DNA from: Gilliamella sp. wkB108
Lineage (GTDB): Bacteria; Pseudomonadota; Gammaproteobacteria; Enterobacterales; Orbaceae
Direction: 5' to 3'
NCBI RefSeq assembly: GCF_001690195.1
Contig: NZ_LZGM01000015.1
Coordinates: 62,001-126,000 of the forward strand
Length of the DNA stretch: 64,000 bases
The notes below the pieces were generated by a model. That model was given only the letters and a program-made list of their open reading frames with translations, had not been told where the DNA came from and made no database searches. Positions 49,413-58,142 of this stretch are shown here, one piece after another; positions within the stretch are counted from its first letter, which is position 1; every line of letters begins with the position of its first letter. The translations under genes and the position numbers were made by a program.

Positions 49413-49595
49413 TTTCATTTTCTCCTTTTATACTCAAACATCATGTTAACCTGAAAGATTTTAACAGTTGAAACATCTTAGCATCTTTTGACCACTCTAT
49501 TGAAAACAGATTAATTGTCCCAATATATCCAACCTAACTAAAGTTATTTAAGCAATCTTGGGATCAGAATATGACAACAATTGACAATTTTATAG
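49413..49595 (+). other. Copied tolA-hslV intergenic region with vestigial hslV start
   Basis: This tract resembles 50633-50813 upstream of hslV. Both share TGAAAAC.GATTAAT, TCCCAATAT, TAAAGTTATTTAAG, CAGAATATGACAACAATTG. At 49571 the original hslV start is kept for four codons (ATGACAACAATT) and then runs into tolR-derived sequence, ending in a stop after nine codons. It marks the duplication junction (about 49586-49596). Confidence 0.8.
49427..49465 (+). repeat. Dispersed intergenic repeat, copy E
   Basis: ATACTCAAACATCATGTTAA, then CCTGAAAGATTTTAAC, matching the core of copies A and C with a few changes; it lies just after tolA. A more diverged counterpart is visible after the second tolA near 50650-50690, as expected if the repeat was present before the tandem duplication. 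Confidence 0.5.
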
Positions 49596-49848
49596 AATAA
49601 ACCAATAATTATTTGAGTGTCAGGTTTTAGAATATATGCGATAATTATCAATCAAGTTCGCCAATTAGACTTACCTGCACAACAACTTATTGTCGAAGTT
49701 TGTGACATAGTCTACTGACTAAAAAATACGGTTTTTATTAGTGTAGCTAATATGTTCCTTGTAAAGGAAGAGATTATCAAGGCGTTAAACTTTTTCCAAC
49801 CTACAGGTATAGTATTAAATCTGTTGGATTAATAATTCATTCAATTTA
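49596..49848 (+). pseudogene. tolR: tolR 3' fragment, decayed (duplicate)
   Basis: Matches tolR from codon 57 to its end: N-K-P-I-I, then V-S-G, L-P-A-Q-Q, V-E-V, E-E-I-I-K-A-L-N, then a four-base insertion near the end. In-frame stops lie at 49614-49616 (TGA replacing GAA) and 49716-49718. There is no start and no membrane segment. It is a relic of a tandem duplication with breakpoints in tolR and at the start of hslV. Confidence 0.85.
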
Positions 49849-49873
49849 AATAAATGTAACGAAACATTAAAAA

Positions 49874-50632
49874 ATGCTAGCAATGTCTGATAAGTTAAAT
49901 TTAAAAACGAAATTAAAATTAAGTCTACCTATGATAATTTCCATTACTTTGCATGGATTATTAATTATTTTGTTAGGCTATAAACTTATGCAAGACAGTG
50001 AGCTGAATTATGGTGATATCAATGGGCAGTCGATTGATGCCATTATGATCGATACATCAGCTATGAAAGGGATTCAGCCAACAGAAGAGCCGCCAAAAGA
50101 GCAACCAACCGAGCAGCCAATACAACAACCCCTTAAAGATTTGGAAGAAGATCTAACTAAAATTACTGAAATACAAAAACAAGAAGAAGCGAAAAAAGAG
50201 TTACAGCGACAAGAAGAAGCTAAAAAGAAAGAAGAGGCCAAAAAAGCTAAAAAAGCCGAAGAGCTCAAAAAGCAGAAACAAGTTGATAAAATTTTGGGTG
50301 GACTAACTTCAGGCACTCCAAATACTTCTTCTGGATCGTCGGCTTCTCGTAAGGGCGTATCAAATGGTGAGTTAGGTAAATATAACACTTTGGTAAAAAA
50401 TGCTATAAGTAACAAATTTAGTAATCCAAATAAGCTTTATAGTGGTCGCCATTGTGTGCTAGAGATTCAAATAGCTTCAGACGGATTTTTAATCGACGTC
50501 AAATCTAAAGGTGGAGATGAAGCACTCTGTCGTGAAGCAATTTCTGCGACTAAAGCGACGGTAATACCTAAACCATCAAGTTCCATTTATGATGAAGTTA
50601 AAACGATGATTATTGATTTTCAACCGAAATAA
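49874..50632 (+). CDS. TolA paralogue (short copy) from tandem duplication
   Basis: A 252-residue protein, intact. Its N-terminal anchor (MLAMSDKLNLKTKLKLSLPMIISITLHG) and C-terminal domain match tolA: over the last 95 residues I count 79 identical by eye, including CVLEIQIASDGFLIDVKS, both Cys and the C-terminal DFQPK. The middle is different and much shorter: a Pro/Glu/Gln segment (PTEEPPKEQPTEQPIQQP, about residues 75-92) followed by a short KE/EAKK-rich helix. It is preceded by a tolR relic and followed by the hslVU operon. Confidence 0.88.
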   Translation: MLAMSDKLNLKTKLKLSLPMIISITLHGLLIILLGYKLMQDSELNYGDINGQSIDAIMIDTSAMKGIQPTEEPPKEQPTEQPIQQPLKDLEEDLTKITEIQKQEEAKKELQRQEEAKKKEEAKKAKKAEELKKQKQVDKILGGLTSGTPNTSSGSSASRKGVSNGELGKYNTLVKNAISNKFSNPNKLYSGRHCVLEIQIASDGFLIDVKSKGGDEALCREAISATKATVIPKPSSSIYDEVKTMIIDFQPK

Positions 50633-50698
50633 TATTATTACATCTTTTTTTAACAGCAAACTTCATACCAGTCAGCTAGTTTAATCGTTACAAATCTT

Positions 50699-50722
50699 CA
50701 ACATCTTTCGATAAAGATGTTG
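50699..50722 (+). terminator. Hairpin between second tolA and hslV
   Basis: A perfect 10-bp stem (CAACATCTTT/AAAGATGTTG) closed by the tetraloop CGAT. It is not followed by a T-run, so it may be a stabilising or weak terminator hairpin. The homologous site after the first tolA has lost the symmetry. Confidence 0.5.
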
Positions 50723-50797
50723 AAAACTGATTAATCATCCCAATATTAGATCTATTCATTCTAAGTAAAGTTATTTAAGTAAGAGAAGGAGCAGAAT

Positions 50798-51325
50798 ATG
50801 ACAACAATTGTCAGTGTCCGTCGTGAAGGGCAAGTCGTTATTGGTGGTGACGGACAAGTTACCTTAGGTGAACGCATTATAATGAAAGGTAATGCTCGTA
50901 AAGTCCGTCGTTTATACAATAATAAAGTTATTGCAGGATTTGCCGGTGGTACTGCTGATGCTTTTACACTTTTTGAACTGTTTGAACGCAAACTGGAAAT
51001 GCATCAAGGTCATTTGACTAAATCAGCAGTCGAATTAGCAAAAGATTGGCGTACTGATAGAATGTTACGAAAATTAGAAGCATTATTAGCCGTAGCTGAT
51101 GAAAGTGCTTCACTGATTATTACAGGTACAGGTGATGTTATTCAGCCAGAAGATGATTTAATTGCGATAGGTTCCGGTGGTCCTTATGCGCAAGCTGCTG
51201 CCCGAGCATTACTTGACAATACATCACTATCTGCACATGATATTGTGCAAAAATCATTATCGATTGCCGGTGATATTTGCGTATACACCAATAATTTCCA
51301 AACAATCGAAGAACTCAATTATTAA
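50798..51325 (+). CDS. hslV: ATP-dependent protease subunit HslV
   Basis: Proteasome beta-like threonine peptidase of the HslUV (ClpYQ) heat-shock protease. After Met removal the nucleophile is Thr at [10 protein letters not shown]. Conserved [13 protein letters not shown] and [13 protein letters not shown]. The 175-residue length is near that of E. coli HslV. Coupled to hslU 26 bases later. Confidence 0.97.
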   Translation: MTTIVSVRREGQVVIGGDGQVTLGERIIMKGNARKVRRLYNNKVIAGFAGGTADAFTLFELFERKLEMHQGHLTKSAVELAKDWRTDRMLRKLEALLAVADESASLIITGTGDVIQPEDDLIAIGSGGPYAQAAARALLDNTSLSAHDIVQKSLSIAGDICVYTNNFQTIEELNY

Positions 51326-51351
51326 TTAATCCGATTTAAGAGAATACTATT

Positions 51352-52680
51352 ATGTCTGAAATGACTCCTCGCGAAATTGTAAGCGAACTAAACCAACATA
51401 TTATTGGGCAAGACAAAGCCAAACGTTCCGTCGCGATTGCTCTGCGTAATCGCTGGCGCCGTATGCAACTTGATGAAGCATTGCGTCATGAAGTTACACC
51501 AAAAAATATACTTATGATTGGTCCAACAGGGGTTGGTAAAACTGAAATAGCAAGACGATTAGCTAAATTAGCACATGCGCCATTTATTAAAGTTGAAGCA
51601 ACAAAATTTACCGAAGTTGGTTATGTCGGTAAAGAGGTGGACTCCATTATTCGCGATCTGACTGATTCAGCGGTAAAAATGATTCGACAAGAAGCGATTG
51701 AAAAAAATCGTAATCGAGCTGAAGAGTTGGCAGAAGATCGTATTTTAGATGTACTTGTGCCACCAGCTAAAGATGGTTGGGGACAAGTTGAAAGTAATTC
51801 CGACTCGACAGCTAGACAAGCATTTCGAAAAAAATTGCGTGAAGGCGAACTTGATGAAAAAGAGATCGAAATAGAAATAGCCGGAGTTAATATAGGTGTT
51901 GAGATTATGGCGCCTCCGGGTATGGAAGAGATGACAAACCAATTACAATCTATGTTTCAGAATCTAGGTGGACAGAAAACTAAACCACGCAAGATGAAGA
52001 TTAAAGATGCTTTCAAACAGCTAATTGAAGAGGAAGCGGCTAAACTTGTTAATCCAGAAGAACTCAAACATGAAGCGATAGAAGCTGTTGAACAAAATGG
52101 AATTGTATTTATTGATGAGATCGACAAAGTTTGTAAGCGTGGTAATTCATCAGGTCCAGATGTTTCTCGTGAAGGCGTGCAACGCGATTTACTGCCTCTG
52201 GTTGAAGGTTGTACAGTTTCAACTAAACATGGCGCAGTAAAAACAGATCATATTTTATTTATTGCATCAGGAGCTTTCCAAACGGCAAGTCCATCGGATC
52301 TAATCCCTGAACTACAAGGCCGTTTACCAATTCGCGTTGAACTGCAAGCTTTAACAAGTGAAGATTTTGAGCGTATTTTAACAGAGCCTAACGCTTCACT
52401 TACAGTACAATATAAAGCGCTTATGGCGACCGAAGGAGTAAATATTGAGTTTACTCAAGATGGTATTCGTAAAATTGCTGAGTCAGCGTGGCAAGTTAAT
52501 GAACAAAATGAAAATATTGGTGCGCGTAGATTACATACAGTGTTAGAACGTTTAATGGAAGATGTATCATTTGAAGCCAGCGAACTTGGTGGACAAACCA
52601 TAACCATTGATGCTAAATATGTTGGTGATCACTTAGATAAATTAGTGGCAGATGAAGATCTAAGCAAATTTATTTTATAA
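51352..52680 (+). CDS. hslU: HslU unfoldase ATPase subunit
   Basis: AAA+ ring that feeds substrates to HslV. The 442-residue protein has Walker [15 protein letters not shown], Walker B IVFIDEID, an I-domain between, and the C-terminal docking residues ending EDLSKFIL. Length close to E. coli HslU. Confidence 0.97.
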   Translation: MSEMTPREIVSELNQHIIGQDKAKRSVAIALRNRWRRMQLDEALRHEVTPKNILMIGPTGVGKTEIARRLAKLAHAPFIKVEATKFTEVGYVGKEVDSIIRDLTDSAVKMIRQEAIEKNRNRAEELAEDRILDVLVPPAKDGWGQVESNSDSTARQAFRKKLREGELDEKEIEIEIAGVNIGVEIMAPPGMEEMTNQLQSMFQNLGGQKTKPRKMKIKDAFKQLIEEEAAKLVNPEELKHEAIEAVEQNGIVFIDEIDKVCKRGNSSGPDVSREGVQRDLLPLVEGCTVSTKHGAVKTDHILFIASGAFQTASPSDLIPELQGRLPIRVELQALTSEDFERILTEPNASLTVQYKALMATEGVNIEFTQDGIRKIAESAWQVNEQNENIGARRLHTVLERLMEDVSFEASELGGQTITIDAKYVGDHLDKLVADEDLSKFIL

Positions 52681-52706
52681 TGGATTAAGTCAATCTAAAC
52701 TAATTA

Positions 52707-52735
52707 AAAAGGTGAGTATAACTCACCTTTTTTTT
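52707..52735 (+). terminator. Terminator of hslVU
   Basis: AAAAGGTGAGT-ATA-ACTCACCTTTT followed by a T-run (eight T total). Shortly after hslU; asmA converges beyond it. Confidence 0.9.
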
Positions 52736-52852
52736 GACTCTTTTAATGATAGCAGCCATTTTTAAAGACTACCATTCACTTAATAATTTGATTACTAACA
52801 GAGAATTGATTACTTATTAATAACCATTTTATTATTAATATATAGTAAAAGC

Positions 52853-54742
52853 TTATCTTTTTAATATTTCACCCAAAATTTTGGCTGCTTTTTGTTTATT
52901 TTTTGATTTTTTTGAATCATCATTAGGATCCTGATTTTCAAGCTTATTACGTAAGTTATCTAAACTTTGTTGCCATTTATCATTAAATAAATCTTTAATT
53001 ATTTTACCGAGATCGATTTGATAGTGCAGATTAGCAAATTTCCCATAAATATGTAATGGAATAACTAATTGTTGGAGTTTAGCAATGGTTTCATTTTTAC
53101 CATTCCAACCACCTAACATTTTGACATTTAAATTAACATCTAAATCTCGCTCAATCATACCGACTTTTCCCGAACTTTCTACTACTTCAAGCAAAGGCGA
53201 CGTAGCGGTTAAAGAGGTTAAGTCCAGATCCCCTTTATTTAAACTCGCATTGGCTTCGATTTTTTGAAATTCGGTATATCGTTTTTGACTGTCTGGTGTT
53301 GAAATATCTTTGGTATACTTAGATGCCGCTTCTTCGATAATACTAGGAATATTAATATTATCTAATCTAGCGTTAGTGATTGTTATAGCAAGATTACCTT
53401 GTAAACTTTCTAATAACTTAGATGCTGTTATGGTATTAACTTCGACATTACCACTGGCATTAAATAAGCCTTCAAGATCCTTAGAAACTTCAATTTCACT
53501 AAAAAAGGTGTTTAAATCAACATCATTAATTTTAGTGTTGAGTTTTATTAAGGCATTTTTTTGCTTACCATTAGCTGAACCAGTAGTGGTAATATGTCCT
53601 TTAGCCAAGTCAAAACTAATATCTTTAAATGTTGCGATACCTTCATCATTAACAATATCAGCATGAATGTTGTTTAATACGATTTTGTTAGCAACTAATT
53701 CTTTAATATTTAACTTAGTTTTGGCATTAAAACCATTTAAAAAACTCAATTCGTTACTTGTTTTAGCAACCGGTGATACTGCAGGTGTTGTTTGTTGAAT
53801 GGTGACATTTTCACTCGATTTTTCTTTACTTGTGATAAATGGTGTAAAATCCACTTTATCTGACTTGAGTTCTAATTCAGCATAAGGTTTTTTATCGAGT
53901 TTTAGATTGATATTACCAGTAAAGGTATTATCGTTTACAGAAAATTTCACATTCTGGCTTTTTAACACTTGTGGATTTTGTTGATAATCAAATACACCAT
54001 TCATACTTCCTTGTAATTCGCCAGTCGGTACAGTAATGCCTTTATAAGTGTAATTAAATTTATTTAATGCAATTTTCACCTTTTCCGGATATTGAGTTAA
54101 ATCAATATCAGCATTTGCTAAATAAGATAGATCTTGTTGATTACGATCAATATTTCCTTTCAAATCAACAGAAACTTTTTGATTATCATCTTGTTCAACA
54201 GTTAAATTGAGGTTTCGAAAATTGATAATATCTTCATTATGTTGTAGGACAATGGTACTGTCAGCAACCTCTAATTTGTTTAAAGTAAAAGTCCAATTTG
54301 AGGAGCTTTTTCGATCTTTTGGTTTGGGGAGTTGATTCGAGTTAATGTTTGCTGAATTTTCCTCTTTATTTTTACTAATTTGACCTTTACTTTCGTCAGT
54401 AATATTAATCACCGCCGATTTAACTAAGATATTTTTAACGGCTAGTTTTTTGGAAAATAGCGGAAATAACTCTACATCAAGACGCATGTTATCAGCGAGC
54501 AAAATTGGTTTTTGCGCGCCGGTATCATAAAGTTTGACTGAATCAGTTAATATACTTATTTGTGGCCAAATATGCCAACGAAGATCACCTTCAATCGTTA
54601 ATTCATAACCTGTTTTATCTTTGACTGTATCGGAGATAAATCCTCGAAAGTTATTTGGATCTACAAACACAATAAGTGAAACAATACCTATTGCGATGAT
54701 CAAGATGAAGATAAAAAGGGTAACCAATATTTTTTTTATCAT
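52853..54742 (-). CDS. asmA: AsmA-like outer-membrane biogenesis protein
   Basis: A 629-residue protein with one N-terminal membrane helix (ILVTLFIFILIIAIGIVSLIVFV) and an AsmA domain: NNFRGFISDTVKDKTGYELTIEGDLRW and IWPQISIL near the start, and a C-terminal AsmA segment. AsmA-family proteins act in lipid transport to the outer membrane. Gene order with dcd downstream of it on the coding strand is dcd-asmA reversed on this map, as in E. coli asmA-dcd. Confidence 0.88.
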   Translation of the reverse strand: MIKKILVTLFIFILIIAIGIVSLIVFVDPNNFRGFISDTVKDKTGYELTIEGDLRWHIWPQISILTDSVKLYDTGAQKPILLADNMRLDVELFPLFSKKLAVKNILVKSAVINITDESKGQISKNKEENSANINSNQLPKPKDRKSSSNWTFTLNKLEVADSTIVLQHNEDIINFRNLNLTVEQDDNQKVSVDLKGNIDRNQQDLSYLANADIDLTQYPEKVKIALNKFNYTYKGITVPTGELQGSMNGVFDYQQNPQVLKSQNVKFSVNDNTFTGNINLKLDKKPYAELELKSDKVDFTPFITSKEKSSENVTIQQTTPAVSPVAKTSNELSFLNGFNAKTKLNIKELVANKIVLNNIHADIVNDEGIATFKDISFDLAKGHITTTGSANGKQKNALIKLNTKINDVDLNTFFSEIEVSKDLEGLFNASGNVEVNTITASKLLESLQGNLAITITNARLDNINIPSIIEEAASKYTKDISTPDSQKRYTEFQKIEANASLNKGDLDLTSLTATSPLLEVVESSGKVGMIERDLDVNLNVKMLGGWNGKNETIAKLQQLVIPLHIYGKFANLHYQIDLGKIIKDLFNDKWQQSLDNLRNKLENQDPNDDSKKSKNKQKAAKILGEILKR

Positions 54743-54777
54743 ATTAACGTTCCTTTAGTATAAGGTTATGAACTGAA

Positions 54778-55359
54778 TTAGTCTTTATCAATACGACTGG
54801 CAACTGCGCCTTGTTGGTCTTTATATTTAGCATCCTGACGACGGTTATAAGGTCTTGCCGCAGGACCAGTTAGGATTTCAAAACTTAATGCTCCAATTGT
54901 CATTCCGGGTCGGAGAGCTAATGGAATTTTCCCCGAATTGTAAAATTCCAATACAATTTGACCTTGCCAGCCCGGATCAATACGATGTGCTGTCACATGA
55001 ACCATAAGACCTAGTCTGGCTAATGAAGAACGTCCGTCTAACCAACCAACTAAATCATCTGGAATGGTAACCGACTCTAGGGTTACCGCTAACGCTAATT
55101 CACCAGGATGAAGATAAAAAGCCTCTCCGTCAGGGAGTATTATTTCATCACTCATAACGCGTTCTAAGACTGCTGACACTTCTTCTTTGGGACCACTTAA
55201 GTCTATATAGGGAGTTGTATGCTCTTGAAAAGTACGAAAGCGGTTACCTAACCGGACATCAACGGTAGCACCATTAATACAACTTGATGTAGGTTGAGGG
55301 GTTATTTTTAATTTACCATTTAGTAAATACGCTTCAATATCTCGATCACACAGTCTCAT
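54778..55359 (-). CDS. dcd: dCTP deaminase
   Basis: Homotrimeric enzyme that converts dCTP to dUTP, feeding thymidylate synthesis. 193 residues, as in E. coli. It shows [47 protein letters not shown] and [13 protein letters not shown] (catalytic Glu region in VLEFYN). Upstream of asmA on the same strand. Confidence 0.95.
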   Translation of the reverse strand: MRLCDRDIEAYLLNGKLKITPQPTSSCINGATVDVRLGNRFRTFQEHTTPYIDLSGPKEEVSAVLERVMSDEIILPDGEAFYLHPGELALAVTLESVTIPDDLVGWLDGRSSLARLGLMVHVTAHRIDPGWQGQIVLEFYNSGKIPLALRPGMTIGALSFEILTGPAARPYNRRQDAKYKDQQGAVASRIDKD

Positions 55360-55427
55360 GAATTATCCTTAAATCGGTTTATTGCTTTATTTTAGCAGGT
55401 TCTATCAGTGGCGTCGATGATGTTGGT

Positions 55428-56516
55428 TTAAGGTTTAATCACCCACGCACGACCATAGTGGTTATAATAGCCAGCTAATTTACCTGGTTTATCACCAACT
55501 CCAAGATAGAGGTCAAAATGTTGACCTTTAACCGCTCCACCCACATCAAGCGCAACCATCAAACGGTTTTCTCGTTTACCACGATATTTGCCATCATTAT
55601 CCAAAATAGGTACATCAACTAACACTACAGAGCCAATTGGTAGCAATGATCTATCTGCCGCGATTGAAGCATTTGCAACTAAAGGTACCGCAGCAGCACC
55701 TCTTACTTCAGCATTATGCTGAGGTTTAAAAAAGACAAAGGAACGATTCTTGATCAGCAGCTCTTTGATTTGACGTTCATTTTTATTTTTAGCCCAATTT
55801 CTAATTGACTGTATCGACATATTTTCTTTGTTGATATCACCTTGCTCAACCAGTAATCGTCCGATACTGGAATAGCTATGCCCATTTTTACCCCCATAGC
55901 TAAAGAATACTAAAGATGAACCATCTTCAAAATCAACATAAGCACTACCTTGTATTTCCATGAAGAAATTATCAATTAAGGATCTAGTATAGGCGATTTC
56001 CAGATCTTTATTCATTAATGCACCATTATAAATCTGTTCACGGGTAGGGAGTTGTCCTTTAGCGTTTTTTGGCATTTTATAAATTGGATATTTATATTCT
56101 CCAGTAGGATTTTTTCTTGCCTTGATTATTGGTGTGTAATAACCCGTTAGATGAACATTACCAAAGCCATCTTTACCTGCCATTTCATAGCTGTTTAATC
56201 CTACTTTATGAAATTCATTTGCACCCAAAGCGCGATTAATCCATGCATCAATTGCTTTATAGATATGTTCATTTTTACGATATAACGCAGGGGAGGCGGA
56301 TTTAATCTTTGCTACTTGGATAATATAATCAGAAATGTTCACAGGGGCTTCTAATAAGGGATGTTTGACTGTCAATGAATGCTTAAGTCGCCCATCTTTA
56401 TATTGTTGGCTTTGTTGAATGTTTTTTTTAGCACGGTTTTGACAACCGGTTAATAATAATAGCGTCACTAATATAGTGACAATATAAAAACGATAAACGT
56501 GGTGATTTTCTTTCAT
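55428..56516 (-). CDS. mltA: Membrane-bound lytic transglycosylase A
   Basis: Outer-membrane lipoprotein that cleaves peptidoglycan glycan strands to 1,6-anhydromuropeptides. The 362 residues have a lipobox LLLTGC (Cys about residue 25) and the MltA domain (HLTGYYTPIIKA, VDFEDGSSLVFFSYGGKNGHSY), then the 3D domain with catalytic Asp in LMVALDVGGAVKGQHFDLYLG. It is monocistronic, next to dcd. Confidence 0.95.
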   Translation of the reverse strand: MKENHHVYRFYIVTILVTLLLLTGCQNRAKKNIQQSQQYKDGRLKHSLTVKHPLLEAPVNISDYIIQVAKIKSASPALYRKNEHIYKAIDAWINRALGANEFHKVGLNSYEMAGKDGFGNVHLTGYYTPIIKARKNPTGEYKYPIYKMPKNAKGQLPTREQIYNGALMNKDLEIAYTRSLIDNFFMEIQGSAYVDFEDGSSLVFFSYGGKNGHSYSSIGRLLVEQGDINKENMSIQSIRNWAKNKNERQIKELLIKNRSFVFFKPQHNAEVRGAAAVPLVANASIAADRSLLPIGSVVLVDVPILDNDGKYRGKRENRLMVALDVGGAVKGQHFDLYLGVGDKPGKLAGYYNHYGRAWVIKP

Positions 56517-56711
56517 CTTAGTATGTAATTAAAATAGATAATAAATATAGTCTGTTATGCTACACAATTCTATTATAAGAAACTACCAATAATTATTATA
56601 AAGCTATAAAAAGTTTTCATAGAGATTCAGCTTGCGATTTGACGTTATACTATTTATAGTCCTATATTCCCAATAAAATCGTAAAATGTTAAATGAAAGG
56701 TAATAATAGCA

Positions 56712-58085
56712 ATGAGCGTTACATCTTCAAACAATGATCTTAAACGAAATCTATCGAATCGACATATTCAGTTAATTGCAATTAGTGGGGCAATTGGCAC
56801 AGGATTATTTATGGGATCAGGAAAGACGATAAGTCTTGCTGGACCTTCAATTATTTTTGTCTATATGATTATTGGTTTTATTCTGTTTTTTGTTATGCGA
56901 GCAATGGGAGAAATACTGCTCTCTAACTTAAATTATAAATCTTTTAGTGATTTTGCAAATGATCTGCTAGGACCATGGGCGGGATTTTTCACTGGCTGGA
57001 CTTATTGGTTTTGTTGGGTTATTACAGGGATAGCGGATGTCGTTGCTATAGCCGGTTATGCTCAGCATTGGTTTCCTGATTTACAAGCATGGATCCCTAT
57101 GCTCTTAACTGTTATCGTATTGTTAGTATTAAATTTATTAACAGTAAGAATGTTTGGTGAGACTGAGTTTTGGTTTTCAATGATTAAAATCATTGCCATT
57201 TTAGCCCTTATTGTGATTGGACTTGTATTAATTTTGACAGCTTATCACTCTGAGCAAACTAATACTACAGCTGCATTTTCAAACCTTTGGGAATATGGTG
57301 GTCTTTTCCCTCACGGCACTATGGGCTTTTTTGCTGGTTTCCAAATTGCGATTTTTGCGTTCGTCGGTATTGAACTTGTTGGTACAACTGCCGCTGAAAC
57401 AGTTGATCCTAATAAAAATTTACCACGAGCAATCAACTCAGTACCTGCACGAATTATCTTTTTCTATGTTTTTGCTTTAATCATTATTATGAGTGTCACT
57501 CCATGGAGTGCGATTTCACCGAATAAAAGTCCTTTTGTTGAACTTTTTACCTTGATAGGATTACCAGCAGCGGCGAGTATAATTAACTTCGTTGTACTTA
57601 CTTCGGCAGCTTCTTCGGCCAATAGTGGGATCTATTCAACAAGTCGTATGTTGTTTGGTTTAGCTAAAAAACAAGATGCACCAGAACATTTCGGTAAATT
57701 ATCACGTCGTTCTGTGCCTGCTAATGGTTTATTGTTTTCTTGTACATGTTTATTTGGTGGCGTGGTTCTGATTTATTTAGTACCGAATGTCATTGAAGCT
57801 TTTACCATTGTGACCACTATTTCAGCTATTTTATTTATGTTTATCTGGTCAATGATTCTAATTTCTTATATTGCATATCGTCGCAAAAAAAATCAATTAC
57901 ACCAGCAATCTAATTTTAAAATGCCTGGTGGTATATTGATGTGCTATATTTGTTTGGCATTTTTTGCCTTTGTCATTGTATTGCTAACTTTAGAAACTGA
58001 TACTTGCCAAGCTTTAATTGCTACACCAATTTGGTTTGTTATTTTAGGTGTGAGTTATTATTTTAGATCGTTAAAACGTCAATAA
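56712..58085 (+). CDS. cycA: D-serine/D-alanine/glycine transporter
   Basis: APC-family permease importing small D-amino acids, glycine and beta-alanine by proton symport. The 457-residue, 12-helix protein has NRHIQLIAISGAIGTGLFMGSG and ITWAFFTGWTYWFCW-like segments identical in many places to E. coli CycA. Monocistronic with its own upstream region. Confidence 0.94.
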   Translation: MSVTSSNNDLKRNLSNRHIQLIAISGAIGTGLFMGSGKTISLAGPSIIFVYMIIGFILFFVMRAMGEILLSNLNYKSFSDFANDLLGPWAGFFTGWTYWFCWVITGIADVVAIAGYAQHWFPDLQAWIPMLLTVIVLLVLNLLTVRMFGETEFWFSMIKIIAILALIVIGLVLILTAYHSEQTNTTAAFSNLWEYGGLFPHGTMGFFAGFQIAIFAFVGIELVGTTAAETVDPNKNLPRAINSVPARIIFFYVFALIIIMSVTPWSAISPNKSPFVELFTLIGLPAAASIINFVVLTSAASSANSGIYSTSRMLFGLAKKQDAPEHFGKLSRRSVPANGLLFSCTCLFGGVVLIYLVPNVIEAFTIVTTISAILFMFIWSMILISYIAYRRKKNQLHQQSNFKMPGGILMCYICLAFFAFVIVLLTLETDTCQALIATPIWFVILGVSYYFRSLKRQ

Positions 58086-58099
58086 TCATGCGTTATTTT

Positions 58100-58120
58100 T
58101 TGGCAGGAATTCCCTGCCAA
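58100..58120. terminator. Hairpin between convergent cycA and terC
   Basis: An 8-bp stem TTGGCAGG/CCTGCCAA with loop AATTC, downstream of cycA. A T-run lies before the stem on the plus strand, not after it, so the terminator role is uncertain. Confidence 0.4.
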
Positions 58121-58142
58121 TTATCAACGTTCACTTACCCAA

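Noticed and set aside
49571-49600. Short ORF MTTIDNFIE after an intact-looking ribosome site.
   Set aside because: It is the vestigial hslV start truncated by the duplication junction, nine codons, with no independent function expected.
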